A stretch of 34,644 nt of DNA, from assembly GCA_041563315.1 (NCBI GenBank), contig JBFFNE010000025.1, positions 1-34,644 of the forward strand. The letters run 5' to 3'. Shown in pieces: positions 1 to 6,190 of the stretch. Each line of letters opens with the position of its first letter. Positions within the stretch are counted from its first letter, which is position 1. The DNA comes from JBFEYJ01 sp041563315. Lineage in GTDB: Bacteria; Pseudomonadota; Gammaproteobacteria; Thiohalomonadales; Thiohalomonadaceae. The notes beneath the pieces were generated by a model. It saw nothing but the letters and a program-made list of their open reading frames with translations, searched no databases and was not told the DNA's origin. The position numbers and the translations under genes are program-made.

Positions 1-114
1 GTGAAGAAGGCGCCTGTGAAGAAGGCGCCGGCGAAGAAGGCGCCTCTAGCGAAAAAAAAGGTGCCGGCAAAGAAAAAACCTTCAGTTAAGCGTAAATCTA
101 TGAAAAAGCGCTAA
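1..114 (+). CDS. C-terminal tail of a Lys/Ala/Pro-rich protein (5' truncated)
   Basis: The reading frame is open from base 1 and stops with TAA at 112-114. The 37 visible residues consist almost wholly of lysine, alanine, proline and valine in a repeated K-K-A-P pattern, ending in a basic K-S-M-K-K-R tail. Such tails occur in histone H1-like bacterial DNA-binding proteins and as basic extensions on other nucleic-acid-binding proteins. The body of the gene lies outside the window, so the function cannot be assigned. A strong terminator follows 18 bases after the stop, which supports this being a real gene end. Confidence 0.7.
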   Translation: MKKAPVKKAPAKKAPLAKKKVPAKKKPSVKRKSMKKR

Positions 115-131
115 TCACAGGATATTCCAGT

Positions 132-172
132 AAAAAAACGGTGGCTGATGTGTGTCGGCCACCGCTTTTTTT
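132..172. terminator. Rho-independent terminator after the Lys/Ala/Pro-rich gene
   Basis: A 7-bp stem (139-145 with 158-164) has a 12-base loop. It is preceded by an A-tract and followed by a run of seven T starting after 165. The A-tract on one side and T-tract on the other could let it work in both directions. It separates the gene at the window start from the small ORF downstream. Confidence 0.8.
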
Positions 173-272
173 GTTGTCCTCATTATTTGTCCAGGCTCTC
201 CCCCTATACAGTGTTCTTTCCTGTGCTATCTCTTTGTCTATGGAGTGTCTTGGATACTAATGGGGGTGAACC

Positions 273-398
273 ATGCAGGCGAAACACTCAGATGCAAAAG
301 AAACCGGTATGCTTCCTGCGTTGCTGCTGCTGGTAGCAATGCTTTTGGTGTTGGCCGATCCTGTCCCGGCGCTGGAATTGCTCAGTCAACTTCATTAG
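273..398 (+). CDS. possible 41-residue single-pass membrane peptide
   Basis: The ATG at 273 is preceded by a purine-rich ribosome-binding-like stretch (GGGGGTG, ending 5 bases before the ATG). The 41 codons encode a hydrophilic start of about 12 residues (Q-A-K-H-S-D-A-K-E), one strongly hydrophobic segment at about residues 14-28 (L-P-A-L-L-L-L-V-A-M-L-L-V-L-A), and a short tail ending at TAG 396-398. The layout is that of a small single-pass inner-membrane protein. I do not recognise a family. The SOS cassette on the opposite strand ends at 494, so the ORF lies in otherwise unassigned sequence. It could be chance coding; the ribosome binding site and the clear hydrophilic-hydrophobic layout are the only support. 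Confidence 0.4.
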   Translation: MQAKHSDAKETGMLPALLLLVAMLLVLADPVPALELLSQLH

Positions 399-493
399 GT
401 CCGTGCTGCTTGCCGAGAAGGGTATCGTGGATGCTTCGCTTCGCGAGCCATAATGTCTTAATCTGCTCTGTTCTCCGCAATTTTCGAGGCCAT

Positions 494-904
494 TTATGCT
501 GTGATGATTCGTGGCCAGCGTTGGTGTAGGGCCTCCGGCATTTCCGGGGTGATGGTGACTACATAGACTCGTTGCTCTCTCCCATCATGTGCGACCACCC
601 CTTGTACCCACTGTCCACTGTGCAGCTCGAACCAGTAATCCTCTCCCTGAATATCGGTTTCCATGAAGGCGCGAAGCACCAGTCGCACTGGTCGTGGTTG
701 CCAGCGATCCCACTTTCCGCCCCTGATAGCCTCCAGGTGCGCCCAGCCGCCAAATGGCAGTGTGCCGCTCTCGTTGCGGCGTCTTCCCCATGGCAACAGT
801 GCGAGAGCGCCATGACGCCTTGCCACCGGCAGGCGCGCCCCGGGTGTTGGGAAGGCACTGCGCACCTCTCTTCCTTCATACTTGTACAGTGCCTCTCCAC
901 ACAT
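494..904 (-). CDS. compact SRAP-like protein (SOS response-associated peptidase / abasic-site sensor type)
   Basis: The 136-residue protein begins M-C-G, the hallmark of the SRAP family (YedK/HMCES). In that family Cys2, exposed after Met removal, forms a thiazolidine crosslink with abasic sites in single-stranded DNA. Further motifs line up in family order: P-W-G at 38-40, A-H-L-E at 55-58 (the N-A-R-x-E region), F-M-E at 80-82 (the Glu corresponding to YedK Glu105) and L-H-Q-R-W-P at 126-131 (the catalytic His region, usually H-x-R-M-P). It is much shorter than typical SRAP proteins, about 220 residues, so loops are missing rather than the active site. The start at 904 is chosen for the M-C-G. 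It follows the Y-family polymerase on the same strand, separated by a repeat element. The family call is by motif reading and was not database-checked; I infer a role in lesion handling together with the two upstream genes. Confidence 0.7.
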   Translation of the reverse strand: MCGEALYKYEGREVRSAFPTPGARLPVARRHGALALLPWGRRRNESGTLPFGGWAHLEAIRGGKWDRWQPRPVRLVLRAFMETDIQGEDYWFELHSGQWVQGVVAHDGREQRVYVVTITPEMPEALHQRWPRIITA

Positions 905-928
905 CGTGTTGGCCCTTTAAAAAAAATA

Positions 929-1068
929 TTCACCGCAAAGGCGCAAAGACGCAAAGGGAACCATGGATTGGTCTGAGGACGTTGTTGCAACCGGGCGGCG
1001 GAGGCGGCGGTGTGTGCGACATGACCCTGAAGTGATCAAAACGGGTTCCTTCGCGACTTTGTGGTGAG
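929..1068. repeat. inverted-repeat element, copy 1 (CGCAAAG-rich arms)
   Basis: The left arm at 929-962 consists of short iterations of G-C-A-A-A-G (TTCACCGCAAAGGCGCAAAG and on). The right arm at 1044-1067 is a slightly decayed reverse complement ending in GTGGTGA. About 80 bases lie between the arms and do not resemble the interior of the other two copies (14621-14737, 16192-16367). A run of eight A (919-926) lies just outside the left arm, so on the minus strand the structure reads hairpin arm, T-tract, then the SRAP gene start. The same arm sequence is, from memory, widespread between genes in environmental proteobacteria. Confidence 0.75.
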
Positions 1069-1077
1069 CAACATCCA

Positions 1078-2337
1078 TCAGACGGTCTTGCGATGCCCCG
1101 TCGGTTTCCAGGCAGGGGCGATGACATCGGGCATGGCCGAGCGTTGCAGCAGGCGCGCCGGGGCCAGGGTAAAACTGCCGTAGCGCTGATTGACCTCATC
1201 CATCACCCGGTTACCTCTCTCATGCCGGTCGATATCCTCAAAGAGGTCCCGCTGTTGACGTGCCGGTCGGGGATCCAGGGCAGTGACCTGAATTTGGATG
1301 ACCGGACTGCCGAGCCAATGGGTGCCGAGGGCTAAGTGGCAGAGGTGGAAGATGGCGCGGCCGTCATCACCGGGTAGTGGCAGGCGCAGCTTGTCGCCAA
1401 CCCAGCCATGCTCGTCTCTCCAGCCGACAAGGAAACGTTGCGCCATCATCTGGTGGCGGCGCAGCCGTGCGCCGACCTTTTCGCTCATGTGCTGCAGGTA
1501 GGTGAGGATCAGCTCCTTGTCGCATGTCCCCGGTGGCAGGACCTTGCCGTGACCAATCGATTTGGGTGGCGCGACCTCCTGGTGAATGTCGTCTGGATCC
1601 TCGCCTTGGCACATCAGCCAGATGCGTCGTCCCAGGTTGCCGAAGCGGCTGGCCAGTACGCTGACCGGCAGCCGGTGCATCTCGCCGCAGTGCCGGATGC
1701 CATGGCTGGCAAGAAAACCGCCGATGCCCTCGGCGATCCCGCATAAATCGGTGGTGGGCACCTCGGCCAGCCGTGCGCGCGCCTCCCATGGTGGGATCAC
1801 GGTAAATCCGTTGGGTTTGTGCAGCTTCGCGGCAAACTTGGCGGTGGTCTTGTCACCACTGATACCCACCGAGCAGTGCAGGCCGGAGACCTCCCATACT
1901 TGACGCTGAGCCAGCCGTGCGATGCGTACCGGGGTGCCGTGCAGGCGCTGGCAGCCGGTGACATCGAGGAAAGCCTCGTCCACGGAAAAGACCTCCATAT
2001 CGGGGCAGACGCCGCCCAGCGCCTCCATTATTGCGCTGGAAACTGCGGCATAGATCTGCGGCCGGGTAGGGCGCTGGATTAGCCCGGGACAGAGGCGGCG
2101 CGCCTCCTTCAGACGCATCCCGGTACGCACGCCAAAGGCGCGTGCCTCATAGGAGCTGGTGATGATGGTGGTGCCTTCGACGCCGTTGGTCACGGCGACA
2201 GGCTGGCCGCGCAGTTCGGGAAAATCGCGCTGCTCCACCGAGGCAAAAAAGGCGTTCATGTCCACCAGCACGATGGCCCGGGGCCAGCGATAGGGGCAAT
2301 ATTCTAAGGGAGGTTCCATTTGTCCGACCCTCAGCAA
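1078..2337 (-). CDS. Y-family translesion DNA polymerase (DinB/UmuC type, active site intact)
   Basis: The 419-residue protein carries the palm motifs of Y-family polymerases: V-D-M-N-A-F-F-A-S-V-E at 25-35 and S-V-D-E-A-F-L-D at 118-125. The metal-binding Asp26, Asp120 and Glu121 are all present, so it is not a dead ImuB-type subunit. A helix-hairpin-helix and little-finger region follows. Residues 362-366 (Q-R-D-L-F) fit the bacterial beta-clamp binding pentapeptide. The start at 2337 lies within the last codons of the lexA-like gene (7-base overlap), indicating translational coupling. The product would copy past damaged bases after SOS induction. The family is clear; whether it is closer to DinB or UmuC I cannot settle, so no symbol is given. 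Downstream lie a repeat element and the SRAP-like gene. Confidence 0.9.
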   Translation of the reverse strand: MLRVGQMEPPLEYCPYRWPRAIVLVDMNAFFASVEQRDFPELRGQPVAVTNGVEGTTIITSSYEARAFGVRTGMRLKEARRLCPGLIQRPTRPQIYAAVSSAIMEALGGVCPDMEVFSVDEAFLDVTGCQRLHGTPVRIARLAQRQVWEVSGLHCSVGISGDKTTAKFAAKLHKPNGFTVIPPWEARARLAEVPTTDLCGIAEGIGGFLASHGIRHCGEMHRLPVSVLASRFGNLGRRIWLMCQGEDPDDIHQEVAPPKSIGHGKVLPPGTCDKELILTYLQHMSEKVGARLRRHQMMAQRFLVGWRDEHGWVGDKLRLPLPGDDGRAIFHLCHLALGTHWLGSPVIQIQVTALDPRPARQQRDLFEDIDRHERGNRVMDEVNQRYGSFTLAPARLLQRSAMPDVIAPAWKPTGHRKTV

Positions 2338-2927
2338 TAACTGCGCAGCTGGCCGACTAGGTAGCCTTGGATGCGGACCCGTGCGGCAGAGTAGCGCAGG
2401 GGGGGCAGGGCGTTGTTGGCCGGGTGTAGGGTCACGGTGCCGTCGCAGTGGTTTTGCAGGCGCTTGAGGGTGGCCTCCTCACCGTCGATGAGGGCCACGA
2501 CGATGTCGCCGTCAGCGGCCTGCTGGCAACGCTCTACCACCACCATGTCGCCGTCGAGGATACCGGCCTCGATCATCGAATCCCTCTGCACCTTGAGCAC
2601 AAAGCGGTTGGCGCCCATGAAAAATTCGGCCAGATTGATCTCCTCCTCTCCCTGGATCGCCTCGATAGGGCTGCCGGCGGCAATCTTGCCCGCCAGGGGC
2701 AGAATGGGCTGCGGCCACTCGCCGTCGGCCAGCCGGGTGCTCCGGTGGCGTCCCGGCTGCAGGGTGATCAGGCCCTCCTTGGCCAGGGACTGGACGCAGC
2801 GGTCCCCCCCCCTTTGGAGCGGTTCCCCAGCCCCCCTGGCAATCCCCTCCAGCAAGGGCGCGCGGCCATGACGGGCGATATGATTGCGGATGAACAGGTA
2901 GGTATCCTGTTGGCGGGAAGGTAGCAT
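2331..2927 (-). CDS. lexA: LexA-type SOS repressor (self-cleaving), with a compensated double frameshift in its DNA-binding helix
   Basis: The protein has 198 residues (E. coli LexA has 202) with an N-terminal winged helix followed by an S24 peptidase-like domain. Visible marks are the Ala84-Gly85 cleavage site within K-I-A-A-G-S-P, Ser117 in R-D-S-M, and Lys155 in A-T-L-K-R-L, the catalytic dyad of LexA/UmuD. The complete N-terminal domain argues for a repressor rather than UmuD. Residues 33-40 read A-G-E-P-L-Q-R-G. Removing one base from the C-run at 2831-2836 and adding one to the C-run at 2804-2812 gives L-G-N-R-S-K-G-G instead, which aligns without gaps to the LexA helix-turn-helix (L-G-F-R-S in E. 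coli). So either two homopolymer errors or a true paired shift is present. It heads the cassette and is likely autoregulated through two boxes upstream. It may be a second, cassette-borne LexA rather than the main one. Confidence 0.85.
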   Translation of the reverse strand: MLPSRQQDTYLFIRNHIARHGRAPLLEGIARGAGEPLQRGGDRCVQSLAKEGLITLQPGRHRSTRLADGEWPQPILPLAGKIAAGSPIEAIQGEEEINLAEFFMGANRFVLKVQRDSMIEAGILDGDMVVVERCQQAADGDIVVALIDGEEATLKRLQNHCDGTVTLHPANNALPPLRYSAARVRIQGYLVGQLRSYC

Positions 2928-2931
2928 GAGT

Positions 2932-2946
2932 GTTCTCCAAATGTTC
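2932..2946 (-). promoter_or_regulatory. putative LexA operator, downstream box
   Basis: Direct-repeat motif GTTC-N7-GTTC (2932-2935 and 2943-2946), the form known for alphaproteobacterial LexA boxes rather than the gammaproteobacterial CTG-N10-CAG. It covers the GGAG ribosome binding site of the lexA-like gene. Together with the box at 2960-2974 it forms a 17-base inverted repeat with a single mismatch. Confidence 0.65.
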
Positions 2947-2951
2947 TCCCT

Positions 2952-2980
2952 ATCTTAGAGAACGTTTGGAGAACCTTCAA
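2952..2980 (-). promoter_or_regulatory. sigma-70 type promoter of the SOS cassette
   Basis: Read on the minus strand, TTGAAG (2975-2980) and TAAGAT (2952-2957) are separated by exactly 17 bases, and the start codon of the lexA-like gene lies 24 bases downstream of the -10. The spacer is filled by one operator box. A bound repressor would directly block RNA polymerase, which is the usual design of an autorepressed SOS promoter. Confidence 0.65.
2960..2974 (-). promoter_or_regulatory. putative LexA operator, spacer box
   Basis: GAAC-N7-GAAC on the plus strand (2960-2963 and 2971-2974), the mirror image of the box at 2932-2946. It lies wholly inside the -35/-10 spacer of the cassette promoter. 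The pair of facing boxes suggests cooperative binding of two repressor dimers; that is inference. Confidence 0.65.
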
Positions 2981-3012
2981 TAGGGATCACGGGATATGGA
3001 GCGTCGCCGGGG

Positions 3013-4185
3013 TTACTTTAGCTCCCCCTTGCGTTGCTGACTGCGGCGCTCCAGCCACCGGTCCACCTTGCCCCAGAACCATTCCAGCAGGCGGCGGTGC
3101 CAGGGACGGCGAAACCAGGTTTCGTAATGGATTTCAAGGCTGTCGGAAAAATCCCTTTCAAACAGGCTTTCGACCTCGGCGGCCAGGGCCGGGTCGGCGA
3201 GTTCCTGGTTTGCTTCCAGGTTCCAGCGCAGATTCCAGCGGTCGATGTTGCTTGAACCGATGGAGATCCAGTCGTCGCAGAGAAGTACTTTGGCATGCAG
3301 GAAGCGTGGCTGGTACTCGAAGATTCGTACCCCGTTGCGCAACAGGCCGTCGTAGAAACGGCGTCCGGCGTGACGCACCGCCGGGTGGTCAGTAAGAGGG
3401 CCCGGCAATAGCAGCCGTACATCAACGCCGTGGTGAGCCGCGCGGCGCAACAACCGTTTGATTTTCCAGGCGGGGATGAAATAGGCGGTTGCCAACCAGA
3501 TTCGCTGTTCGGCGCCGCGTAGGTGTTTAATCTGGGTGCGTTTTAGCTCCATGCGGCTTGGCGCATTGAGAACGAGACGACCAGGTTGTGAGCCGGGGTA
3601 GTCTCTGCCCTGTGGTTGCGGCAGCTCGAGCGGTGGACTGGCCCAGCTGTTCCAGGTCTGCTCGAACAGTTGAGTCCAGTCGGCCGCGCACGGTCCGTCT
3701 ATGCGGAGCATGACATCATGCCAGCCATCGAGGGGGGGGCGGGTGTCGAAACTGTCGGTGATCCCGGCGCCGCCAGTAAAGGCGGTATGTCCATCCACTA
3801 CCAGCAGTTTGCGGTGATCACGAAACAGGTTACGGCGCAGTGCACCGTAATGCATGGGATTGTAGAAGCTGAGCTGGATTTTACCTTCGCGCAGACGCTG
3901 ACGGTCGCGGGTGGTGAGTTTGTAAGCGCCGAAGTCGTCCAGCAGCAAGTAGATGGCGACACCGCGTGCGGCGGCGGCAAGCAGGGTGTCAATAAAATCA
4001 TCGGCGATGCGGCCCGATTCAAACAGGTAGAACTCCAGCAGGATGTAGCGTTCGGCAAGACGGATGGCCTGCAGCATGGCCGGGTAGAATCGTTCGCCAT
4101 CCACTAGCAACTCAAAGCGATTCCCTTTACGCCAGGGGAATCGATAGTGTGTATCGCTTAACACGCTCATTGGATTAAGTGGCAA
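3013..4185 (-). CDS. clsB: cardiolipin synthase B-like phospholipase D family protein
   Basis: The 390-residue protein has two HxKxxxxD motifs: His124-Lys126-Asp131 (H-R-K-L-L-V-V-D) and His297-Lys299-Asp304 (H-A-K-V-L-L-C-D). Each is followed by a G-G or G-S-S-N motif, as in the phospholipase D superfamily. Size, spacing and absence of N-terminal membrane helices match ClsB (YbhO) rather than ClsA. The expected role is transfer of a phosphatidyl group between phospholipids at the inner membrane to make cardiolipin. The basic C-terminus (R-R-P-W-H-R-R-L-L-E-W-F) may lie on the membrane. A second Met at residue 6 (4170) is an alternative start. It ends 33 bases before the -35 element of the SOS cassette and appears to be a separate unit. 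The family is certain; the exact phospholipid substrate is inferred. Confidence 0.88.
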   Translation of the reverse strand: MPLNPMSVLSDTHYRFPWRKGNRFELLVDGERFYPAMLQAIRLAERYILLEFYLFESGRIADDFIDTLLAAAARGVAIYLLLDDFGAYKLTTRDRQRLREGKIQLSFYNPMHYGALRRNLFRDHRKLLVVDGHTAFTGGAGITDSFDTRPPLDGWHDVMLRIDGPCAADWTQLFEQTWNSWASPPLELPQPQGRDYPGSQPGRLVLNAPSRMELKRTQIKHLRGAEQRIWLATAYFIPAWKIKRLLRRAAHHGVDVRLLLPGPLTDHPAVRHAGRRFYDGLLRNGVRIFEYQPRFLHAKVLLCDDWISIGSSNIDRWNLRWNLEANQELADPALAAEVESLFERDFSDSLEIHYETWFRRPWHRRLLEWFWGKVDRWLERRSQQRKGELK

Positions 4186-4307
4186 GAGTAGCCGAGCCCT
4201 CTTGGTGAATGGTTTGAACTACGGGAGCAGTCTCCTGCCGGGCAACCATAAACTGACAGCTGGCGGCGGAGGTTATGAGTTTTGCGTATCTTGCCACTTG
4301 AAACCTG

Positions 4308-5462
4308 TCACTTGTCTCCGACTACAAGCTGTCCCTCTTCGATTCGCAGTGTCAGTTCACCATGCAGAAGCGACTGCAGTGCCTGGCCGGCAATGGCGGC
4401 ACGCCAGCCGTGCAGCAGTGGGATGTCTGATACACCTAACACCAGTTGTTCGAGCTCTCGGCGACCAGCGACGGCGCTGGGGGTGATCGATTGCTGTCGG
4501 CAACGTTCACGCAGCAGCGCCATTAGCAGATCCACCAGGGGTTCCTGCTGCGGCACCAGACGTTGCCCCTCTTTCAGTGTAGGCCACTCTTCTTTCGGTA
4601 GTTGTTTGGCCTCGCCAATCAGCTTTAGCAGGCCTGCACCATGGCGCTGAACGCTGCCATCCTCCAGACCACGGATACGACGCAGGCGAGCTTCGTCGGT
4701 GGGCATCTGCTTGGCCAGGTCGAGGAGGACTTCATCCTTGATGATCCAGCGTCGCGGCCGGTTACTTTGTTGTGCCTGCTGTTCGCGCCAGGCGGCAAGC
4801 GACTGCAGTACCGCTAGCTGCACACCGCGCAGGCGGTTGGTACCTTTGACCCTCAGCCATGCGGTTGCCGGAGGATTGCTGTAGCGGGCTGGGTCGACCA
4901 GGCTGTCGAAGTCGGCCTGTAGCCACTGCGCGCGTCCCAGTTCAGCCAACTGTTGGCGTTGGCGCAGGTAAATCTCGCGCAGGTGGCGCACATCATCTGC
5001 GGCGTAGTGGAGCTGCGCGTCGTCCAGTGGGCGATGGCACCAGTCGGTGCGGGCGTGGGCCTTGTCCAGTTCGATGCCCAGTTCAGCCTTGACCAGGTTG
5101 CCGTAGCCGATCTGGTCGCCATGACCGAGGAGGGTAGCGGCGATCTGGGTGTCGAACACCGGCGTCGGCAGGTTGCCGCGCATCTCGAAGAAGATCTCCA
5201 GGTCCTGATGCGCCGCGTGTAACACCTTGGTAATGCCGGTGTCGTAAAGCACCTCCAGCAGGGGTGAGAGATCGTCCAGAGCCAGGGGGTCGATGCAGGC
5301 GATCACCTCCGGGTTGGCCACCTGCAGCAGGCAGAGCCGTGGGCGGTAGGTTTTCTCGCGCAGGAACTCGGTGTCCAGGGTAAGCCAGTCGTGGTGGCGC
5401 AGTTGTTCGCACAGGGCGGTGAGCTGTTCCGGGGTGTCGATATAGAGGGCAGTCATGCGCAA
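4308..5462 (-). CDS. rnd: ribonuclease D
   Basis: The 384-residue 3'-5' exoribonuclease is close in size to E. coli RNase D (375). The DEDD exonuclease residues are visible: Asp30 and Glu32 in L-D-T-E-F, Asp87 in A-A-H-Q-D-L-E, and Tyr153 and Asp157 in H-Y-A-A-D-D. The last pair puts it in the DEDDy group. An HRDC domain follows at about residues 210-290 and a second helical domain completes the protein. It trims 3' ends of tRNA and other stable RNA precursors. The start at 5462 could instead be the Met two codons later. It is transcribed away from the membrane-protein gene at 5653, with a large hairpin repeat lying between them. Confidence 0.93.
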   Translation of the reverse strand: MRMTALYIDTPEQLTALCEQLRHHDWLTLDTEFLREKTYRPRLCLLQVANPEVIACIDPLALDDLSPLLEVLYDTGITKVLHAAHQDLEIFFEMRGNLPTPVFDTQIAATLLGHGDQIGYGNLVKAELGIELDKAHARTDWCHRPLDDAQLHYAADDVRHLREIYLRQRQQLAELGRAQWLQADFDSLVDPARYSNPPATAWLRVKGTNRLRGVQLAVLQSLAAWREQQAQQSNRPRRWIIKDEVLLDLAKQMPTDEARLRRIRGLEDGSVQRHGAGLLKLIGEAKQLPKEEWPTLKEGQRLVPQQEPLVDLLMALLRERCRQQSITPSAVAGRRELEQLVLGVSDIPLLHGWRAAIAGQALQSLLHGELTLRIEEGQLVVGDK

Positions 5463-5501
5463 ACGGAATCCATAAGCAAAAGAGAACAGTATACCGGAAG
5501 G

Positions 5502-5595
5502 ACAGATACGAGAGTCGAGGGGAAGGATTCGAGGGGGGGAGCGCGCTGCGCGTACGGTTTGTTAGCGAGTACCTTCCCTCGACTCTCGTATCTGC
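5502..5595. repeat. long imperfect inverted repeat (hairpin element)
   Basis: The left arm at 5502-5526 and right arm at 5571-5595 are reverse complements over about 23 bases with one extra G in the left arm. The core is GATACGAGAGTCGAGGG on the left and CCCTCGACTCTCGTATC on the right. The loop is about 45 bases. There is no T-run, so it is not a simple terminator. It lies between the divergent rnd and the gene at 5653. No second copy was noticed in the window. Confidence 0.7.
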
Positions 5596-5652
5596 CTTGG
5601 TGAGTGGTATCATGCTGATCATTCCTCGGCATTGTCACGGACACACGAAATA

Positions 5653-6147
5653 ATGGGAGCACTTTTTCGGGCGATCGTCTCGATTGCCATATTGCGGCAG
5701 GGACCGCAGGCATTGCCGGCATCCACCACGCTGCTGGTTCTAGCGTTAATTGCGCATCTGGGCACCGGTGTGTTGCTGGGGCTGTTCAGCTTGTCTCCGT
5801 TCATGGCACTGCTGTCGGCTCTGGCAGGAACGCTGATCATGGTTGCGCTGGTGCACGGGCTGTTGCTGTTGCATCGATTGCATGGACGCGTGACCCAGAC
5901 ACTGACCGCACTGGCAGGCTGCGAGGTACTGCTAGGGCTGCTGGCGCTGCCGCTGACCGCTCTTTTTTATGCGGGCGGAGGAATGGCGGAGCTGGCGATG
6001 TTGCTCTCCCTGCTGTTGTTACTCTGGAATGTCGTGGTGGCGGCGCACATCTTTCGCCATGCGCTAAATGTGTCGCTAGAGATGGGGATACTGTTCGCCA
6101 TTGGCTACACACTGATTGCATTGAGCCTGAGCGGAATCGTGGGATAA
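5653..6147 (+). CDS. hypothetical multi-pass membrane protein
   Basis: 164 residues from the ATG at 5653; a TTG seven codons earlier is in frame but has no better ribosome binding site. The chain is dominated by Leu, Ala and Val with about four or five hydrophobic segments (roughly residues 23-45, 47-72, 83-108, 114-135 and 140-162), so it is an integral inner-membrane protein. Short charged loops (L-H-R-L-H-G-R, I-F-R-H-A) separate the helices. I do not recognise a family and see no catalytic motif. It stands 43 bases before mpl on the same strand and may be cotranscribed with it, but its function cannot be inferred from that. Confidence 0.75.
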   Translation: MGALFRAIVSIAILRQGPQALPASTTLLVLALIAHLGTGVLLGLFSLSPFMALLSALAGTLIMVALVHGLLLLHRLHGRVTQTLTALAGCEVLLGLLALPLTALFYAGGGMAELAMLLSLLLLLWNVVVAAHIFRHALNVSLEMGILFAIGYTLIALSLSGIVG

Positions 6148-6190
6148 CACGTTTCAAGTGACAGGTCTCAAATAGTTAGAGGATAACGCT

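Noticed and set aside
152..529. 125-codon plus-strand ORF
   Set aside because: It runs through the terminator at 132-172 and has no coding character or start site; the 273-398 frame is a better candidate.
1078..2337. Y-family protein as catalytically dead ImuB
   Set aside because: The metal-binding residues Asp26, Asp120 and Glu121 are all present, and no imuA or dnaE2 lies beside it.
2331..2927. Repressor gene as umuD
   Set aside because: It has a full N-terminal winged-helix domain and LexA length; UmuD is shorter and lacks DNA binding.
4303..6166. 12-base inverted match (CAAGTGACAGGT) between 4303-4314 and 6155-6166 as a repeat family
   Set aside because: Dozens of 12-base matches are expected by chance in 34.6 kb on both strands.
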